A stretch of DNA of 22,607 nucleotides from Bacteroidales bacterium (GCA_024689525.1 JAILDI010000211.1:1-22607); one strand, 5' to 3'; positions 6,871 to 14,957 are shown, numbered from the stretch's first letter. Numbers and translations: made by a program. Notes: generated by a model from the sequence alone, not told the origin.

Positions 6871-8585
6871 TTTCCGGCCGACATCACTTTCTTCCTTTGT
6901 TCGATGCGCTCATACAGATCGGGAACTTGCCCGCTGGTATTCTTCGTCTTTGCCTGCTGCCAGTACACGCGGGCCAGTTCGTATTCTTTCAGGGCGAACA
7001 GCACCTCCGCATAATGGTCCATCATGACGGCGCTATCCCGCCCGCCGTGAATCATCGCCCTCTGGAAAATGGGCTTGGCTTCCGCATCCTTTTTCTGAAG
7101 ATGCAGTATCCAGCCGTATGTGTCCAGATATGTGCCGCTGTCCGGGTCCAGTTCCACGGCCCTGGCGGCCATCTTTGCGGCTTTCTTGAGGCAGCCGCCG
7201 TTCGTGGCCAGATAGTATGCGTAATTGTTCAGGACAGGCACATAGTCCGGATTCAGCTTGAGTGCTTTCTTGTAAGCGCTGAAAGCCTTGTTTTTCTTGC
7301 CCATCGAGTAGTACATATCCCCGATGGCGGCCCAGCCTGTAACCCTGGACAGCGTGTCCGTGCTTTCCTTTATCTTAATGGTATTATAGTCGATGACGCC
7401 CTGATAGTCCTTCTGCTGGTAGGCGGCGGTGGCGGCATAATCCAGGAACTGCCAGTTGCCGAAGCGCCTGTAGGCCTGTACCGCCCTGTTCTGCAGGGCC
7501 GTCCAGTCGCCGCTGTAGCCCAGCATCTCCTCGTAGGCGGCCTCCAGGCGGGGGCTGTCCGGATACAGGTCGGCGTTGGCCTTGAAGAAGCGGCAGGCTT
7601 TGTCGCTGCGCCCGGTGGCGTAGCAGTAGATGCCCGCCGTCTGCAGAAGGGTGGTATCGGTGGAATGAGCCGCAACGGCCAGATTCACAATCGAATCGAA
7701 CTGCGGCAGCATCTGGTTCAGCGCGCGCGGGTCCATAGCCCTGAGCGCGTTGTTGATGTACATACTCTTGGAATCGGCCGGGATGTTCTGACGGGACATA
7801 AAATCGCCCACTGCCTGGAAATACTCCTTTGTGCGGTTCGTCTGTCGATAGACCTCGCCCTTGCCAAGAAGCGCGGGAATGTAATCGGGATCCAGTTTAA
7901 GGGCCTGGTCGTACCTTTCCAGGGCCAGGGAGTCCCTGTCGTAATCCAGGTAGAAGTCTCCCAGCATCGACAGGGTGGAGGCCGATGGCTCCGCCGCATT
8001 GTATTCCTCCAGCACCTGGGCGGCTTCATCGTCCCTGCCCATACTGCGCAGGAGGTCGTATTTCGTGTGCACTGTCTGCTCGCTTTCGCCCATACCCGTT
8101 TCCACCTCGTCCAGCGCCGCCAGGGCGTCGTCGTACCGTTTTGTGTCGATGTACAGGTTCACGAGCTCATAGGCCGTGGCCAGCGCCTTGTCCGGAAAAT
8201 CCCGTTTGATGGCCTCCAGAAGCTCGATTTGCTTCGCCTTGTTGCCGGTTGCGGCATACAGCACCGACAGCCTTTGCCGATACCAGTAATTGCCGCGGTC
8301 CAGATCCGCGGCCTTGGACATATGGTTGATGGCCGATGCCGCCTCCCCGAGCTCCACCTCCGTGAGAGCCAGATAGTACCACACGGCATCATTGCCGGGT
8401 GCGGCCTTGGCAAGGTCCTGGAGCTGTTTCTTCGCGTCGCGAACCTGGCCGTTCTGGTAAAGTGCGATGGCGTCCAGCATAAGGTTGTCGATACCCTGGG
8501 CCATAGCGCCCCAGGGCAGAACGGACAGCGTAATCGCCAGAATCCATTTTAAGAGGCTGAATTTTTTTATCTCTTGCGCACGCAT
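6867..8585 (-). CDS. Secreted TPR-repeat protein
   Basis: The 572-residue protein starts with a signal peptide (SLLKWILAITLSVLPWGAMAQG after a basic N-terminus) followed by many tetratricopeptide repeats. Clear ones are ALYQNGQVRDAKKQLQDLAK, SLALERYDQALKLDPDYIPA and KAFSAYKKALKLNPDYVPVL, and a last block with AARAVELDPDSGTYLDTYGW. TPR domains mediate protein contacts, so an envelope scaffold is likely; no enzymatic domain is visible. The frame stays open 30 codons upstream to 8675, but the signal peptide and a TAATTTTG promoter box at 8592-8599 favour the ATG at 8585. It is the first gene of the operon and is coupled to the EnvC-like gene. Confidence 0.87.
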   Translation of the reverse strand: MRAQEIKKFSLLKWILAITLSVLPWGAMAQGIDNLMLDAIALYQNGQVRDAKKQLQDLAKAAPGNDAVWYYLALTEVELGEAASAINHMSKAADLDRGNYWYRQRLSVLYAATGNKAKQIELLEAIKRDFPDKALATAYELVNLYIDTKRYDDALAALDEVETGMGESEQTVHTKYDLLRSMGRDDEAAQVLEEYNAAEPSASTLSMLGDFYLDYDRDSLALERYDQALKLDPDYIPALLGKGEVYRQTNRTKEYFQAVGDFMSRQNIPADSKSMYINNALRAMDPRALNQMLPQFDSIVNLAVAAHSTDTTLLQTAGIYCYATGRSDKACRFFKANADLYPDSPRLEAAYEEMLGYSGDWTALQNRAVQAYRRFGNWQFLDYAATAAYQQKDYQGVIDYNTIKIKESTDTLSRVTGWAAIGDMYYSMGKKNKAFSAYKKALKLNPDYVPVLNNYAYYLATNGGCLKKAAKMAARAVELDPDSGTYLDTYGWILHLQKKDAEAKPIFQRAMIHGGRDSAVMMDHYAEVLFALKEYELARVYWQQAKTKNTSGQVPDLYERIEQRKKVMSAGK

Positions 8586-8591
8586 ACTCTG

Positions 8592-8599
8592 CAAAATTA
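8592..8599 (-). promoter_or_regulatory. -7 promoter element of the TPR/shikimate operon
   Basis: The minus strand reads TAATTTTG, matching TAnnTTTG, and ends 6 bases before the TPR gene ATG. Used as written, the transcript would be almost leaderless. No good -33 element is visible, so confidence is moderate. Confidence 0.45.
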
Positions 8600-8687
8600 C
8601 AGAAAAATTTACGAAATTTGCCTTCATAAGAAAAAAACCCGCGCGGAGTTGAAACATTTGCGGTACAAATTGCATCTAGTTACCTGG

Positions 8688-9245
8688 GTGGACAAAGATG
8701 ATGCCCAATCAGGAGGAGACCCCTGGAAAGCCCTGCTGGAAGGTTGCAAAAAGAGCGACCGGAAAGCACAGAAGAGCCTTTTCGACCGTCTTGCTCCTAA
8801 AATGATGTCTGTGTGCCTGCGTTACATGGGAGACCATGAGGCGGCACAGGACATCCTGCAGGAAGGCTTCATCACACTGTTCTCCCGGCTGGACAGCTAT
8901 TCGGGGACGGGTTCCTTCGAAGGCTGGGCGAGAAAGATCTTTGTAAACACCGCACTGATGCAGCTTCGGAAGACGGATGCGATTAAACTGAGTGACGACA
9001 TATCCGAAGCCAGGACTCTGTCGGCGGAAGAAGCCACGCCCGTCCAGAAGATGGGCTACAGGGAACTGATGGGGCTCATTGCAAAACTGCCTCCGGACTC
9101 CAGGACGGTCTTCAACCTATTTGTGGTGGAAGGCTATTCCCACAAGGAGATTGCGGAGATGACCGGAATGGCGGAGGCCACGTCAAGGTCGAAATTGCAA
9201 AGGGCAAGGCTAAGGTTGCAGGAACTGATCAAGGAGAGGTATTAA
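8688..9245 (+). CDS. ECF-family RNA polymerase sigma factor
   Basis: The protein has the region 2 pattern from about residue 25 (AQKSLFDRLAPKMMSVCLRY, then DHEAAQDILQEGFITLFSRL, with SFEGWARKIFVNTALMQLRK) and region 4 from about 120 (LIAKLPPDSRTVFNLFVVEGYS, HKEIAEMTGMAEATSRSKLQRA). This is a typical 185-residue ECF sigma factor. The frame is open from 8574, but ATGs near the expected start are out of frame. GTG 8688 (giving an N-terminus starting DKDDAQSGG) fits family length best; TTG codons at 8662 and 8671 region are alternatives. Possible -7 boxes with one mismatch lie at 8613-8620 and 8653-8660. One base separates its stop from the downstream membrane/barrel gene, which is probably its regulator. 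Confidence 0.88.
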   Translation: MDKDDAQSGGDPWKALLEGCKKSDRKAQKSLFDRLAPKMMSVCLRYMGDHEAAQDILQEGFITLFSRLDSYSGTGSFEGWARKIFVNTALMQLRKTDAIKLSDDISEARTLSAEEATPVQKMGYRELMGLIAKLPPDSRTVFNLFVVEGYSHKEIAEMTGMAEATSRSKLQRARLRLQELIKERY

Positions 9246-9246
9246 A

Positions 9247-10491
9247 ATGATTTTGGACGATAAGAACATACGTGACATTTTGCTGGCAGGCGAGGAAACG
9301 GTTTCCCCGCAGGTTTGGGCAGGGGTGGCCAAAGGACTTGACAAGGCGGCCGTCGCAACAAGGCGCCGGGTTGTGGTCCTTTGGAGCTCGGTAGTATCGC
9401 TGGCCGCGGCCGCGGCAGTTGCAGCCGTCGTGGTGTTCACCCCTGCCAACAAACCGCAATCTCCGGCCGTGACGCCGGTTGTGGCGGTTGTGGAAACATC
9501 GGCAGAAGAAGAGGCCCCCGTGGTGAACGAGGTGGAAGAGATCGAGGCGGTAACGGCCCCGGAAGAAACTATTGCAGCGCAGGTGGCCCGTTCCGGGCTT
9601 GCCGTCAGCGCGGTTGCACAGAATAATATTGTAGCAGAAGAGGCTTCAGTCTCAGAGCCCGTGGTAGCGGAGCCCGTGTCGGAAGAAAGCCCCGTTTCGG
9701 AGCCGCTTGTCTCCGTGCCCACGGAGCCCGAGGCTTCCGGAAAACAGGATACGGCCGAACCCACCGCGGCGCCGGCCCCGTCGGCGGGCAGCATCGACCC
9801 GTTCGCCCTCCTTCTGGCGGAGCAGAACAGGGTTGGAAACAAGCCCACGGCAATTACGTTCAGCGGTCTGGCCCAGGCCGGCAGGGTGCGGCAGAGTTCT
9901 TCCGTCGGTCCCGGCAGGATATCGGCCCCTTCGGCTCCCGTCACCGGCATCAAGGAGAGCGGGGACAACAGGTTCGAGCTTCCCGTCTCATTCGGCATCG
10001 GCCTTCGTTTCCCTGTGGTGGCAAATCTCAGCATCGGCGCGGGTTTGAACTACACCCGCCTGGCCCGCAGCTTCACCGGCACATACACGGAAGCGGAAGA
10101 AGGAGTTGTGTTGCGCAGGATTTCCGATGTCACCATCTCCGAGACCCAGCAGTATATCGGCCTTCCCGTCAATATCTATTACGATTTCGTGAGCAACTCC
10201 CGCTTCACGGCCAGCGCCTTTGTCGGCGCCACGGTGGAGCGCTGCCTCGCCATCGACTACCGCATTCCGGATTCTGGCAACACCGTTAACTATTCCCGCG
10301 AGCCCAAGTCCCTGCAGCCTTCGGTTGCCGCCGGTATCGGCCTGCAATACAACTTCCTTCCCCGGTTCTCCCTGTACGCAGAGCCCGGCGTCCGCTACTA
10401 CTTCGACGCCCACCAGGCCCCATCCATCCGCACAATGCAGCCCTGGATGGTCAGCCTCGAACTCGGCCTGCGCTACAATCTGGGGAAATAA
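9247..10491 (+). CDS. Single-pass membrane protein with C-terminal outer-membrane beta-barrel domain; putative anti-sigma factor
   Basis: The 414-residue protein has four parts. Residues 1-41 are a short cytosolic segment ending in a basic stretch (TRRR). Residues 42-64 form one hydrophobic helix (VVVLWSSVVSLAAAAAVAAV). Residues about 65-230 are a long low-complexity linker rich in Glu, Pro, Val, Ala and Ser. Residues about 235-414 show amphipathic beta strands of a PorT/OmpA-like outer-membrane barrel (SFGIGLRFPVVANLSIGAGL through to MVSLELGLRYNLGK, with a terminal aromatic/hydrophobic strand). It follows the ECF sigma gene by one base, so the N-terminal segment is inferred to hold the sigma factor. 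No ZAS-type His/Cys motif is seen. The design would join inner and outer membranes in one chain. Confidence 0.78.
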   Translation: MILDDKNIRDILLAGEETVSPQVWAGVAKGLDKAAVATRRRVVVLWSSVVSLAAAAAVAAVVVFTPANKPQSPAVTPVVAVVETSAEEEAPVVNEVEEIEAVTAPEETIAAQVARSGLAVSAVAQNNIVAEEASVSEPVVAEPVSEESPVSEPLVSVPTEPEASGKQDTAEPTAAPAPSAGSIDPFALLLAEQNRVGNKPTAITFSGLAQAGRVRQSSSVGPGRISAPSAPVTGIKESGDNRFELPVSFGIGLRFPVVANLSIGAGLNYTRLARSFTGTYTEAEEGVVLRRISDVTISETQQYIGLPVNIYYDFVSNSRFTASAFVGATVERCLAIDYRIPDSGNTVNYSREPKSLQPSVAAGIGLQYNFLPRFSLYAEPGVRYYFDAHQAPSIRTMQPWMVSLELGLRYNLGK

Positions 10492-10492
10492 T

Positions 10493-10918
10493 CTAGTCTT
10501 CCCAGGCCAGCGTGCGGGAAAGGTCCGGATTAACGGAAATGTGCACGCGGAGGGTTTCCTCCGGAAGGAGGGGCTCGATGTTCTCCGGCCATTCCATGAT
10601 GCACAGGGCACCGGAATCCAGATAGTCATACAAGCCTATGTCGAGCGCCTCTTCCGGGCGCTCGATTCTGTAGAAGTCGAAGTGGTACATCGGGGCGCCG
10701 CCCTTAGTGCGATACTCATTCACGATGGCGAAGGTGGGCGAGCTCACGGCGTCTTCCACCACGCCCAGCTGCTTGCAGACGGCGGTGGTGAATGTGGTTT
10801 TGCCGGCGCCCATCTGGCCGTAAAGGGCCACGAGGGTATTGGTTCCTATCTCCTTTAGGAACTCCGCGGCCGCTTTGTCCAGCTCCTGAAGGCCGCCGAT
10901 GTGAATTTCGTGCTTCAT
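10493..10918 (-). CDS. tsaE: TsaE, ATPase for tRNA t6A modification
   Basis: TsaE works with TsaB, TsaC and TsaD to make N6-threonylcarbamoyl-adenosine at position 37 of ANN-decoding tRNAs. The 141-residue product has the Walker A GQMGAGKTT (34-42), SSPTF (59-63), the YHFDFYRIE block (78-86) and the IMEWPEN motif (107-113), all diagnostic. Length is normal. It is transcribed convergently with the barrel protein gene; the two stop codons are one base apart, leaving no room for a terminator. A TAACTTTG promoter box lies just upstream, so it seems to be monocistronic. Confidence 0.95.
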   Translation of the reverse strand: MKHEIHIGGLQELDKAAAEFLKEIGTNTLVALYGQMGAGKTTFTTAVCKQLGVVEDAVSSPTFAIVNEYRTKGGAPMYHFDFYRIERPEEALDIGLYDYLDSGALCIMEWPENIEPLLPEETLRVHISVNPDLSRTLAWED

Positions 10919-10928
10919 TTTTTCTTTA

Positions 10929-10936
10929 CAAAGTTA
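10929..10936 (-). promoter_or_regulatory. -7 promoter element of tsaE
   Basis: The minus strand reads TAACTTTG, an exact TAnnTTTG match, ending 11 bases before the tsaE ATG. The surrounding 10919-10960 region is strongly AT-rich. No clear -33 box is seen. Confidence 0.6.
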
Positions 10937-11066
10937 AAGTAAATTTTAACATTATTAAGAAAAGTGGGCGAAAAGACATAAAAAACGCAAATATTTGAAT
11001 CCAGGGGTCTGGAAGGGCGCTCAAACAGAGGGATTATTTCATACATTGCGGCAAAAAGTGATGAAT

Positions 11067-12236
11067 ATGAAACGCCTGTTTTTACTGTTTTTACTGCTCC
11101 TTTTTCCGGCCTGCGACAAGAATCAGGGCGACGGACGCAGGAGCGACTGGGACCCCCACGGGGACCATTCCTATGAGCGGGATCCGTACGAGTTTTTCAA
11201 TGACAGCCTGCTCATTACAGGAGTTGAGTATCCCAGTGGATACGACTGGGTGCGTGATACTGCGCACAGCAGCGTGAAAGCCAGCATCCTTCTGTTCAGG
11301 GGCCCGCGCGAGCATCTTCGCATACCGTGTGGCGGGGGCGAACCCTGGCCCACGGATCCGGACTGCCACCGCATCTGGGACGGCCACCTGTACACTTTCG
11401 CCACGATAGACGGCTGCACTGTCATAGGCCGTGACGGAGAGGAAGTGCTGCGCTACAGTGCCGCAGAAAGCATTAGGGGGTTTGCCGTCGATGAGGGACA
11501 AATACTCACCCTGGGGCAGAACGTGAGCGGGCACGGGCTTTCTTTCCGCAAGGACGGGCGCGTGATGTTCCTTTCCGACGAGGGCACCGTGGTGGGTTCG
11601 CTGGACCGTGGCGTGCCGCGGAGCGGGGCCCTGTACTGCGACAACGGCCACTGGTACTTCTCTTTCCGTGAAGGCGGGCGCGTACATCTTGTGGAGGATA
11701 ATCTGGAGAGGGCCCTTCCCGCAGAGGTCATTCTGGATGCCAGGGTGTTCGGGAAGAAGTTGTATCTCGCGTATTGCGTGCAATCGATGAACCGCAATGC
11801 CATTTATATATCATATGGTGGGTACAAGACATTCCTGGAGCCCCGTTTCAGGGAAGATATCCGTTCCGCGGGATTCGTATGTGACGGCAACCAGGTGCGC
11901 CTTATTGCCGATGTCGCGGGCGCCCGGTATGTCTGGGATGTCAATTCGACCAGGCTCATCGACATTTACCGCGAGTCGTACTGCGAGCTATATCCACGCC
12001 GGGGCGGGGACGCCGCCGTCATTACCGGAAAAGGGCGGGTCGTGCGCATCGACCCGTATGGAGAGCCTCCGGAAGGGGATTTCTGCTTCGTTTCGGGGGC
12101 ATGTGCATTATCGACCGGTAATTCATTTATGGTGGGCCTGAGCGGGCTGGACGGCCAGGGGGGACTTATTCTGAGGGACAGCGTCCGCACAGTTTTCTAC
12201 TTCAATGGTCCGATTACTTCGCTTTGCTTGGAATAA
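11067..12236 (+). CDS. Lipoprotein of unknown function
   Basis: The product (389 residues from ATG 11067; ATG 11061 is equally possible) begins MKRLFLLFLLLLFPAC, a short lipoprotein signal peptide with Cys at 16, followed by a polar linker. The mature part has recurring short beta-strand and turn units with GxxW or DG turns (IWDGHLYTF, RKDGRVMFLSDEGTVVGSLD, CDNGHWYFSFREGGRV). This suggests a beta-propeller-like fold, although no named repeat family is recognised. The stop is 5 bases before the promoter of the beta-helix gene. Function is not assignable. Upstream, 10937-11060 holds no recognisable gene; AAATATTTG at 10989-10997 is a weak -7 candidate. Confidence 0.72.
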   Translation: MKRLFLLFLLLLFPACDKNQGDGRRSDWDPHGDHSYERDPYEFFNDSLLITGVEYPSGYDWVRDTAHSSVKASILLFRGPREHLRIPCGGGEPWPTDPDCHRIWDGHLYTFATIDGCTVIGRDGEEVLRYSAAESIRGFAVDEGQILTLGQNVSGHGLSFRKDGRVMFLSDEGTVVGSLDRGVPRSGALYCDNGHWYFSFREGGRVHLVEDNLERALPAEVILDARVFGKKLYLAYCVQSMNRNAIYISYGGYKTFLEPRFREDIRSAGFVCDGNQVRLIADVAGARYVWDVNSTRLIDIYRESYCELYPRRGGDAAVITGKGRVVRIDPYGEPPEGDFCFVSGACALSTGNSFMVGLSGLDGQGGLILRDSVRTVFYFNGPITSLCLE

Positions 12237-12241
12237 TTTCG

Positions 12242-12249
12242 TATATTTG
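12242..12249 (+). promoter_or_regulatory. -7 promoter element of the beta-helix gene
   Basis: TATATTTG is an exact match to TAnnTTTG, 21 bases before the ATG at 12271. TTTG at 12223-12226 could be the -33 element, but its 15-base spacing is short. The same core (cgTATATTTGCa) occurs upstream of malate dehydrogenase. Confidence 0.65.
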
Positions 12250-12270
12250 CATTAACAAAAAGCAAATAGT

Positions 12271-13131
12271 ATGAAAAGAGTCATCTGCATCCTGGCCGCT
12301 GCGGCACTTTTCGGCAATGTTTCCATCATGGCCTGCCACGCAGCAAACAAAACCATCGAAGTTTCCACTACCCAGGAATTCCTGGATGCAATCGGCAACA
12401 ACCGCACTATCGTGATCAAGGAAGGTCTGGACATCACTTCCACTCTTCTGGAATCCCAGAACAGCAAACTTCGCGTTTCCTACGAACAGATCAAGACCAC
12501 CAACAAGAATGTGTTCTTCGTGGATGAGTTCGACGGACCGGAGCTCCATATCGCCAATGTAAAGAACCTGTCGATTGTGGCCGGTGACGACATTATCGTC
12601 CTGATGTCGGATCCCAGATATGCCGACGTGATTTCCTTCGAGCGTTGCACAAACCTCACCATCAAGGGCATCACCTTCGGCCACTCGGAGGAAGGCTATT
12701 GCGACAATGGCGTCCTTGGCTTCACGGACTGCTCACACATCGTCCTGGACCGCGTTGACATGTTTGGCTGCGGAACTGAAGGAATCGAGGTGGACCAGTG
12801 CACCGACGTACAGTTCAAGGCATCCAAGATCCGCGACTGCTCATACCACATCATGCATCTTCGCAACAGCTCCTACATCACTTTTGAGGGCTGCCAGTTC
12901 TTCCGCAACCGCGAGTTCGAGCAGGTGAACATCTACGAATGCTCCAATGTCCTGTTCGACAACTGCATGTTCGCAAACAACACCGGCGAGCTCTTCAACG
13001 TGAGCTGCCCCGTGATCATGAGGGACTGCGTCATCCTCCACGACCAGATGTTCTGGGGCGACGACAGCTATATCGAGTACATCAACTGCATCACGGAGGA
13101 GTATTTCAACTCCGAACAGGCACTCGGATAG
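12271..13131 (+). CDS. Secreted right-handed beta-helix (NosD-like) protein, Cys-rich
   Basis: The 286-residue product has a signal peptide (MKRVICILAAAALFGNVSIM, probable cleavage after ACHA). It then shows about eight coils of a parallel beta-helix with a spacing of about 22-24 residues: ISFERCTNLTIKGITFGHS, LGFTDCSHIVLDRVDMFGC, IEVDQCTDVQFKASKIRDC, MHLRNSSYITFEGCQFFRN, VNIYECSNVLFDNCMFANN. Cys recurs at nearly the same place in successive coils, so an internal Cys ladder is likely. Such folds often bind or cleave polysaccharides, but no lyase or hydrolase catalytic site can be recognised here. It has its own promoter and an intrinsic terminator, so it forms a single-gene unit. Confidence 0.8.
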   Translation: MKRVICILAAAALFGNVSIMACHAANKTIEVSTTQEFLDAIGNNRTIVIKEGLDITSTLLESQNSKLRVSYEQIKTTNKNVFFVDEFDGPELHIANVKNLSIVAGDDIIVLMSDPRYADVISFERCTNLTIKGITFGHSEEGYCDNGVLGFTDCSHIVLDRVDMFGCGTEGIEVDQCTDVQFKASKIRDCSYHIMHLRNSSYITFEGCQFFRNREFEQVNIYECSNVLFDNCMFANNTGELFNVSCPVIMRDCVILHDQMFWGDDSYIEYINCITEEYFNSEQALG

Positions 13132-13163
13132 AGTCTCGCTCAAAAATTTTTCAACCTCTTTAG

Positions 13164-13187
13164 AACGGCCCACAAGGCCGTTTTTTT
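13164..13187 (+). terminator. Intrinsic terminator after the beta-helix gene
   Basis: AACGGCC (13164-13170) pairs with GGCCGTT (13176-13182) across a 5-base loop, and the stem runs straight into seven T residues. It lies 33 bases after the stop codon. Confidence 0.88.
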
Positions 13188-13263
13188 AATGTTTTTTAAT
13201 TATATAAAGAAAAAGTTTTTCTGTTTCTTTAATCCGGTTACGATTATATTGCTTTTCTTCGCC

Positions 13264-13278
13264 CCAAAACTGTTTTGG
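13264..13278. promoter_or_regulatory. Palindrome just upstream of the comM start
   Basis: CCAAAAC-T-GTTTTGG is a perfect 7+1+7 palindrome ending two bases before the comM ATG (13281). It could be an operator or a small hairpin over the ribosome entry site. Evidence is only symmetry and position. Confidence 0.4.
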
Positions 13279-13280
13279 CT

Positions 13281-14921
13281 ATGCTGGTATATGTTCAAGG
13301 GGCCAAAAGCATCGGGATTGATGCCGTCCCCGTAACCGTAGAAGTAAATATAACCCTTGGAATCGGGATCCATCTTATCGGACTGGCCGATGCCGCCGTG
13401 AAGGAGAGTCTCCTGAGAACGGTGACCTCCCTCCAGTCGATGGGCTTCCGAATCCCTGGCAAAAAGATAGTAATCAATCTGGCACCGGCCGATTTGCACA
13501 AGCAGGGAAGCGGCTACGACCTGGCCATTGCCATTGGAATCGTAGCTGCGTCCGAGCAGCGCTATCTGCCTTTGATCGGGGATTACCTGATAATGGGAGA
13601 ACTGGGGCTGGATGCAAGCGTGCGCTATGTCCCCGGCACGCTTCCCATGGTGGAACTGGCGCGGAATCTGGGCTTGAAAGGCTGCATCCTGCCGGAAATG
13701 TCGGCCTTGGAGGCGGCCGATTTCCGCGACGTGCAGGTGTTCGGGGTGAAAACCCTGGAAGATGTATTCCGCATCCTTCAGGACAAGGACGATGTGTCCG
13801 ACCTCCTTATCTGGAACACGGAACTGTATGAAAGGACCGTGGATAACCGCAGCCGCCTTGTCGGGTCATATATGGACTTTGCCGATATCATCGGCCAGGA
13901 CGGCGCCAAGCGCGGCGTGGAAATCGCCGCTTCCGGGGGTCACAACCTATTGTTCCTGGGTGCCCCGGGCGCCGGGAAAAGCTCGATGGCGAAGGCTCTG
14001 GCGGGCATTCTGCCGCCAATGAGCCTCGAGGAATCGGCAATCACGTCGAAGATCTATTCCGTGGCCGGGCGCTCCTCGGGCGAAGCCGGCCTTATGCGCA
14101 TACGGCCCTTCAGGGCGCCGCACATATCGGCCTCCAAGGCGGCTATGCTGGGCGGCGGCAGCGGCGACAGCATCCTTCCCGGGGAAGTCTCATTGGCCAC
14201 GAATGGTGTGCTTTTTCTCGATGAATTCTGCGAAGCGCCGAAATCCACGCTGGAGGCGCTCCGGGCGCCGCTGGAGGATCGCAGGGTAAGCATCGCCCGG
14301 CTCAAGTCAAAGATCGTATACCCGGCTTCGTTTATGTTGGTGGCAGCCTCCAATCCCTGCCCCTGCGGCTATTACGGAGAGGGAGACCGGTGCCGGTGCA
14401 CCCCCAGCCAGCGCCTTAACTACCTCTCCCGTCTCAGCGGCCCCATTATGGACAGGATCGACCTCCAGATCTGGATCCATCCGGTTGATACCGCCGCGCT
14501 GGTGAGGGGCGGGAAGAGCGAGTCGTCGGCCGCCATTGCGGCAAGGGTGCTGCGCGCCAGGGAAATCCAGCGCGAACGCTTCCGCGGCAGCGGAATTCAC
14601 GTTAACGCGGAAATGAACTCCAGGCAACTGGAGAAGTTCTGCGTCCTGGACGACGAATGCAAAGATATGCTGGAAAAGCTCATCGACAAACTGGGCCTCT
14701 CCGCCCGCGCCTACACCCGTATCATCAAGATAGCCCGCACTATCGCCGACCTCCAGGCCGCCTGCACTGTCATTGACACCCCTCATGCCGGCCCCGTCGG
14801 ATTTCGGGATGCCGGGGGTGCCGTCGGCGCCCGCATAGACCCCGGCCCCATTCTCCCCGCCCATCTGGCCGAAGCCGCCTCCTATCGCTTCCTGGACCGC
14901 CGTGACATTTTTAATTTGTAG
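13281..14921 (+). CDS. ComM/YifB family Mg-chelatase-like AAA+ ATPase
   Basis: The 546-residue product has an N-terminal ChlI-type domain (LVYVQGAKSIGIDAVPVTVE, then IGLADAAVKES and INLAPADLHKQGSGYDLAIA), the AAA+ core with Walker A GAPGAGKS (227-234) and Walker B GVLFLDEF (309-316), the NPCPCGYYGEGDRCRC Cys motif, and the Mg-chelatase C-terminal helical domain ending YRFLDR. ComM is a hexameric helicase that promotes branch migration during natural transformation in other bacteria; YifB members are often of unknown role. Between RTIADLQ and HLAEAASYRFLDR there are about 20 extra residues compared with the usual short linker. ATG 13281 is preferred over TTG 13275. The TAG stop overlaps the first base of the first hairpin repeat. 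Confidence 0.92.
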   Translation: MLVYVQGAKSIGIDAVPVTVEVNITLGIGIHLIGLADAAVKESLLRTVTSLQSMGFRIPGKKIVINLAPADLHKQGSGYDLAIAIGIVAASEQRYLPLIGDYLIMGELGLDASVRYVPGTLPMVELARNLGLKGCILPEMSALEAADFRDVQVFGVKTLEDVFRILQDKDDVSDLLIWNTELYERTVDNRSRLVGSYMDFADIIGQDGAKRGVEIAASGGHNLLFLGAPGAGKSSMAKALAGILPPMSLEESAITSKIYSVAGRSSGEAGLMRIRPFRAPHISASKAAMLGGGSGDSILPGEVSLATNGVLFLDEFCEAPKSTLEALRAPLEDRRVSIARLKSKIVYPASFMLVAASNPCPCGYYGEGDRCRCTPSQRLNYLSRLSGPIMDRIDLQIWIHPVDTAALVRGGKSESSAAIAARVLRAREIQRERFRGSGIHVNAEMNSRQLEKFCVLDDECKDMLEKLIDKLGLSARAYTRIIKIARTIADLQAACTVIDTPHAGPVGFRDAGGAVGARIDPGPILPAHLAEAASYRFLDRRDIFNL

Positions 14922-14957
14922 CGAAACGCATCAACAGGCCGTTTCTTGCGTTTCGCA
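14921..14957 (+). repeat. 37-base REP-like hairpin repeat, copy A
   Basis: GCGAAACGCA pairs perfectly with TGCGTTTCGC across a 16-base loop. GTAG (14918-14921), the tetranucleotide typical of RAYT-bound REP sequences, sits at its 5' foot and includes the comM stop codon. By direct alignment without gaps it matches copy D at 30 of 37 positions and copy B at 25 of 37. Confidence 0.82.

Noticed and set aside
10937..11060. A small RNA or small gene between tsaE and the lipoprotein gene
   Set aside because: No stable hairpin with T-run, no convincing start and reading frame; it is only AT-rich promoter-type sequence.
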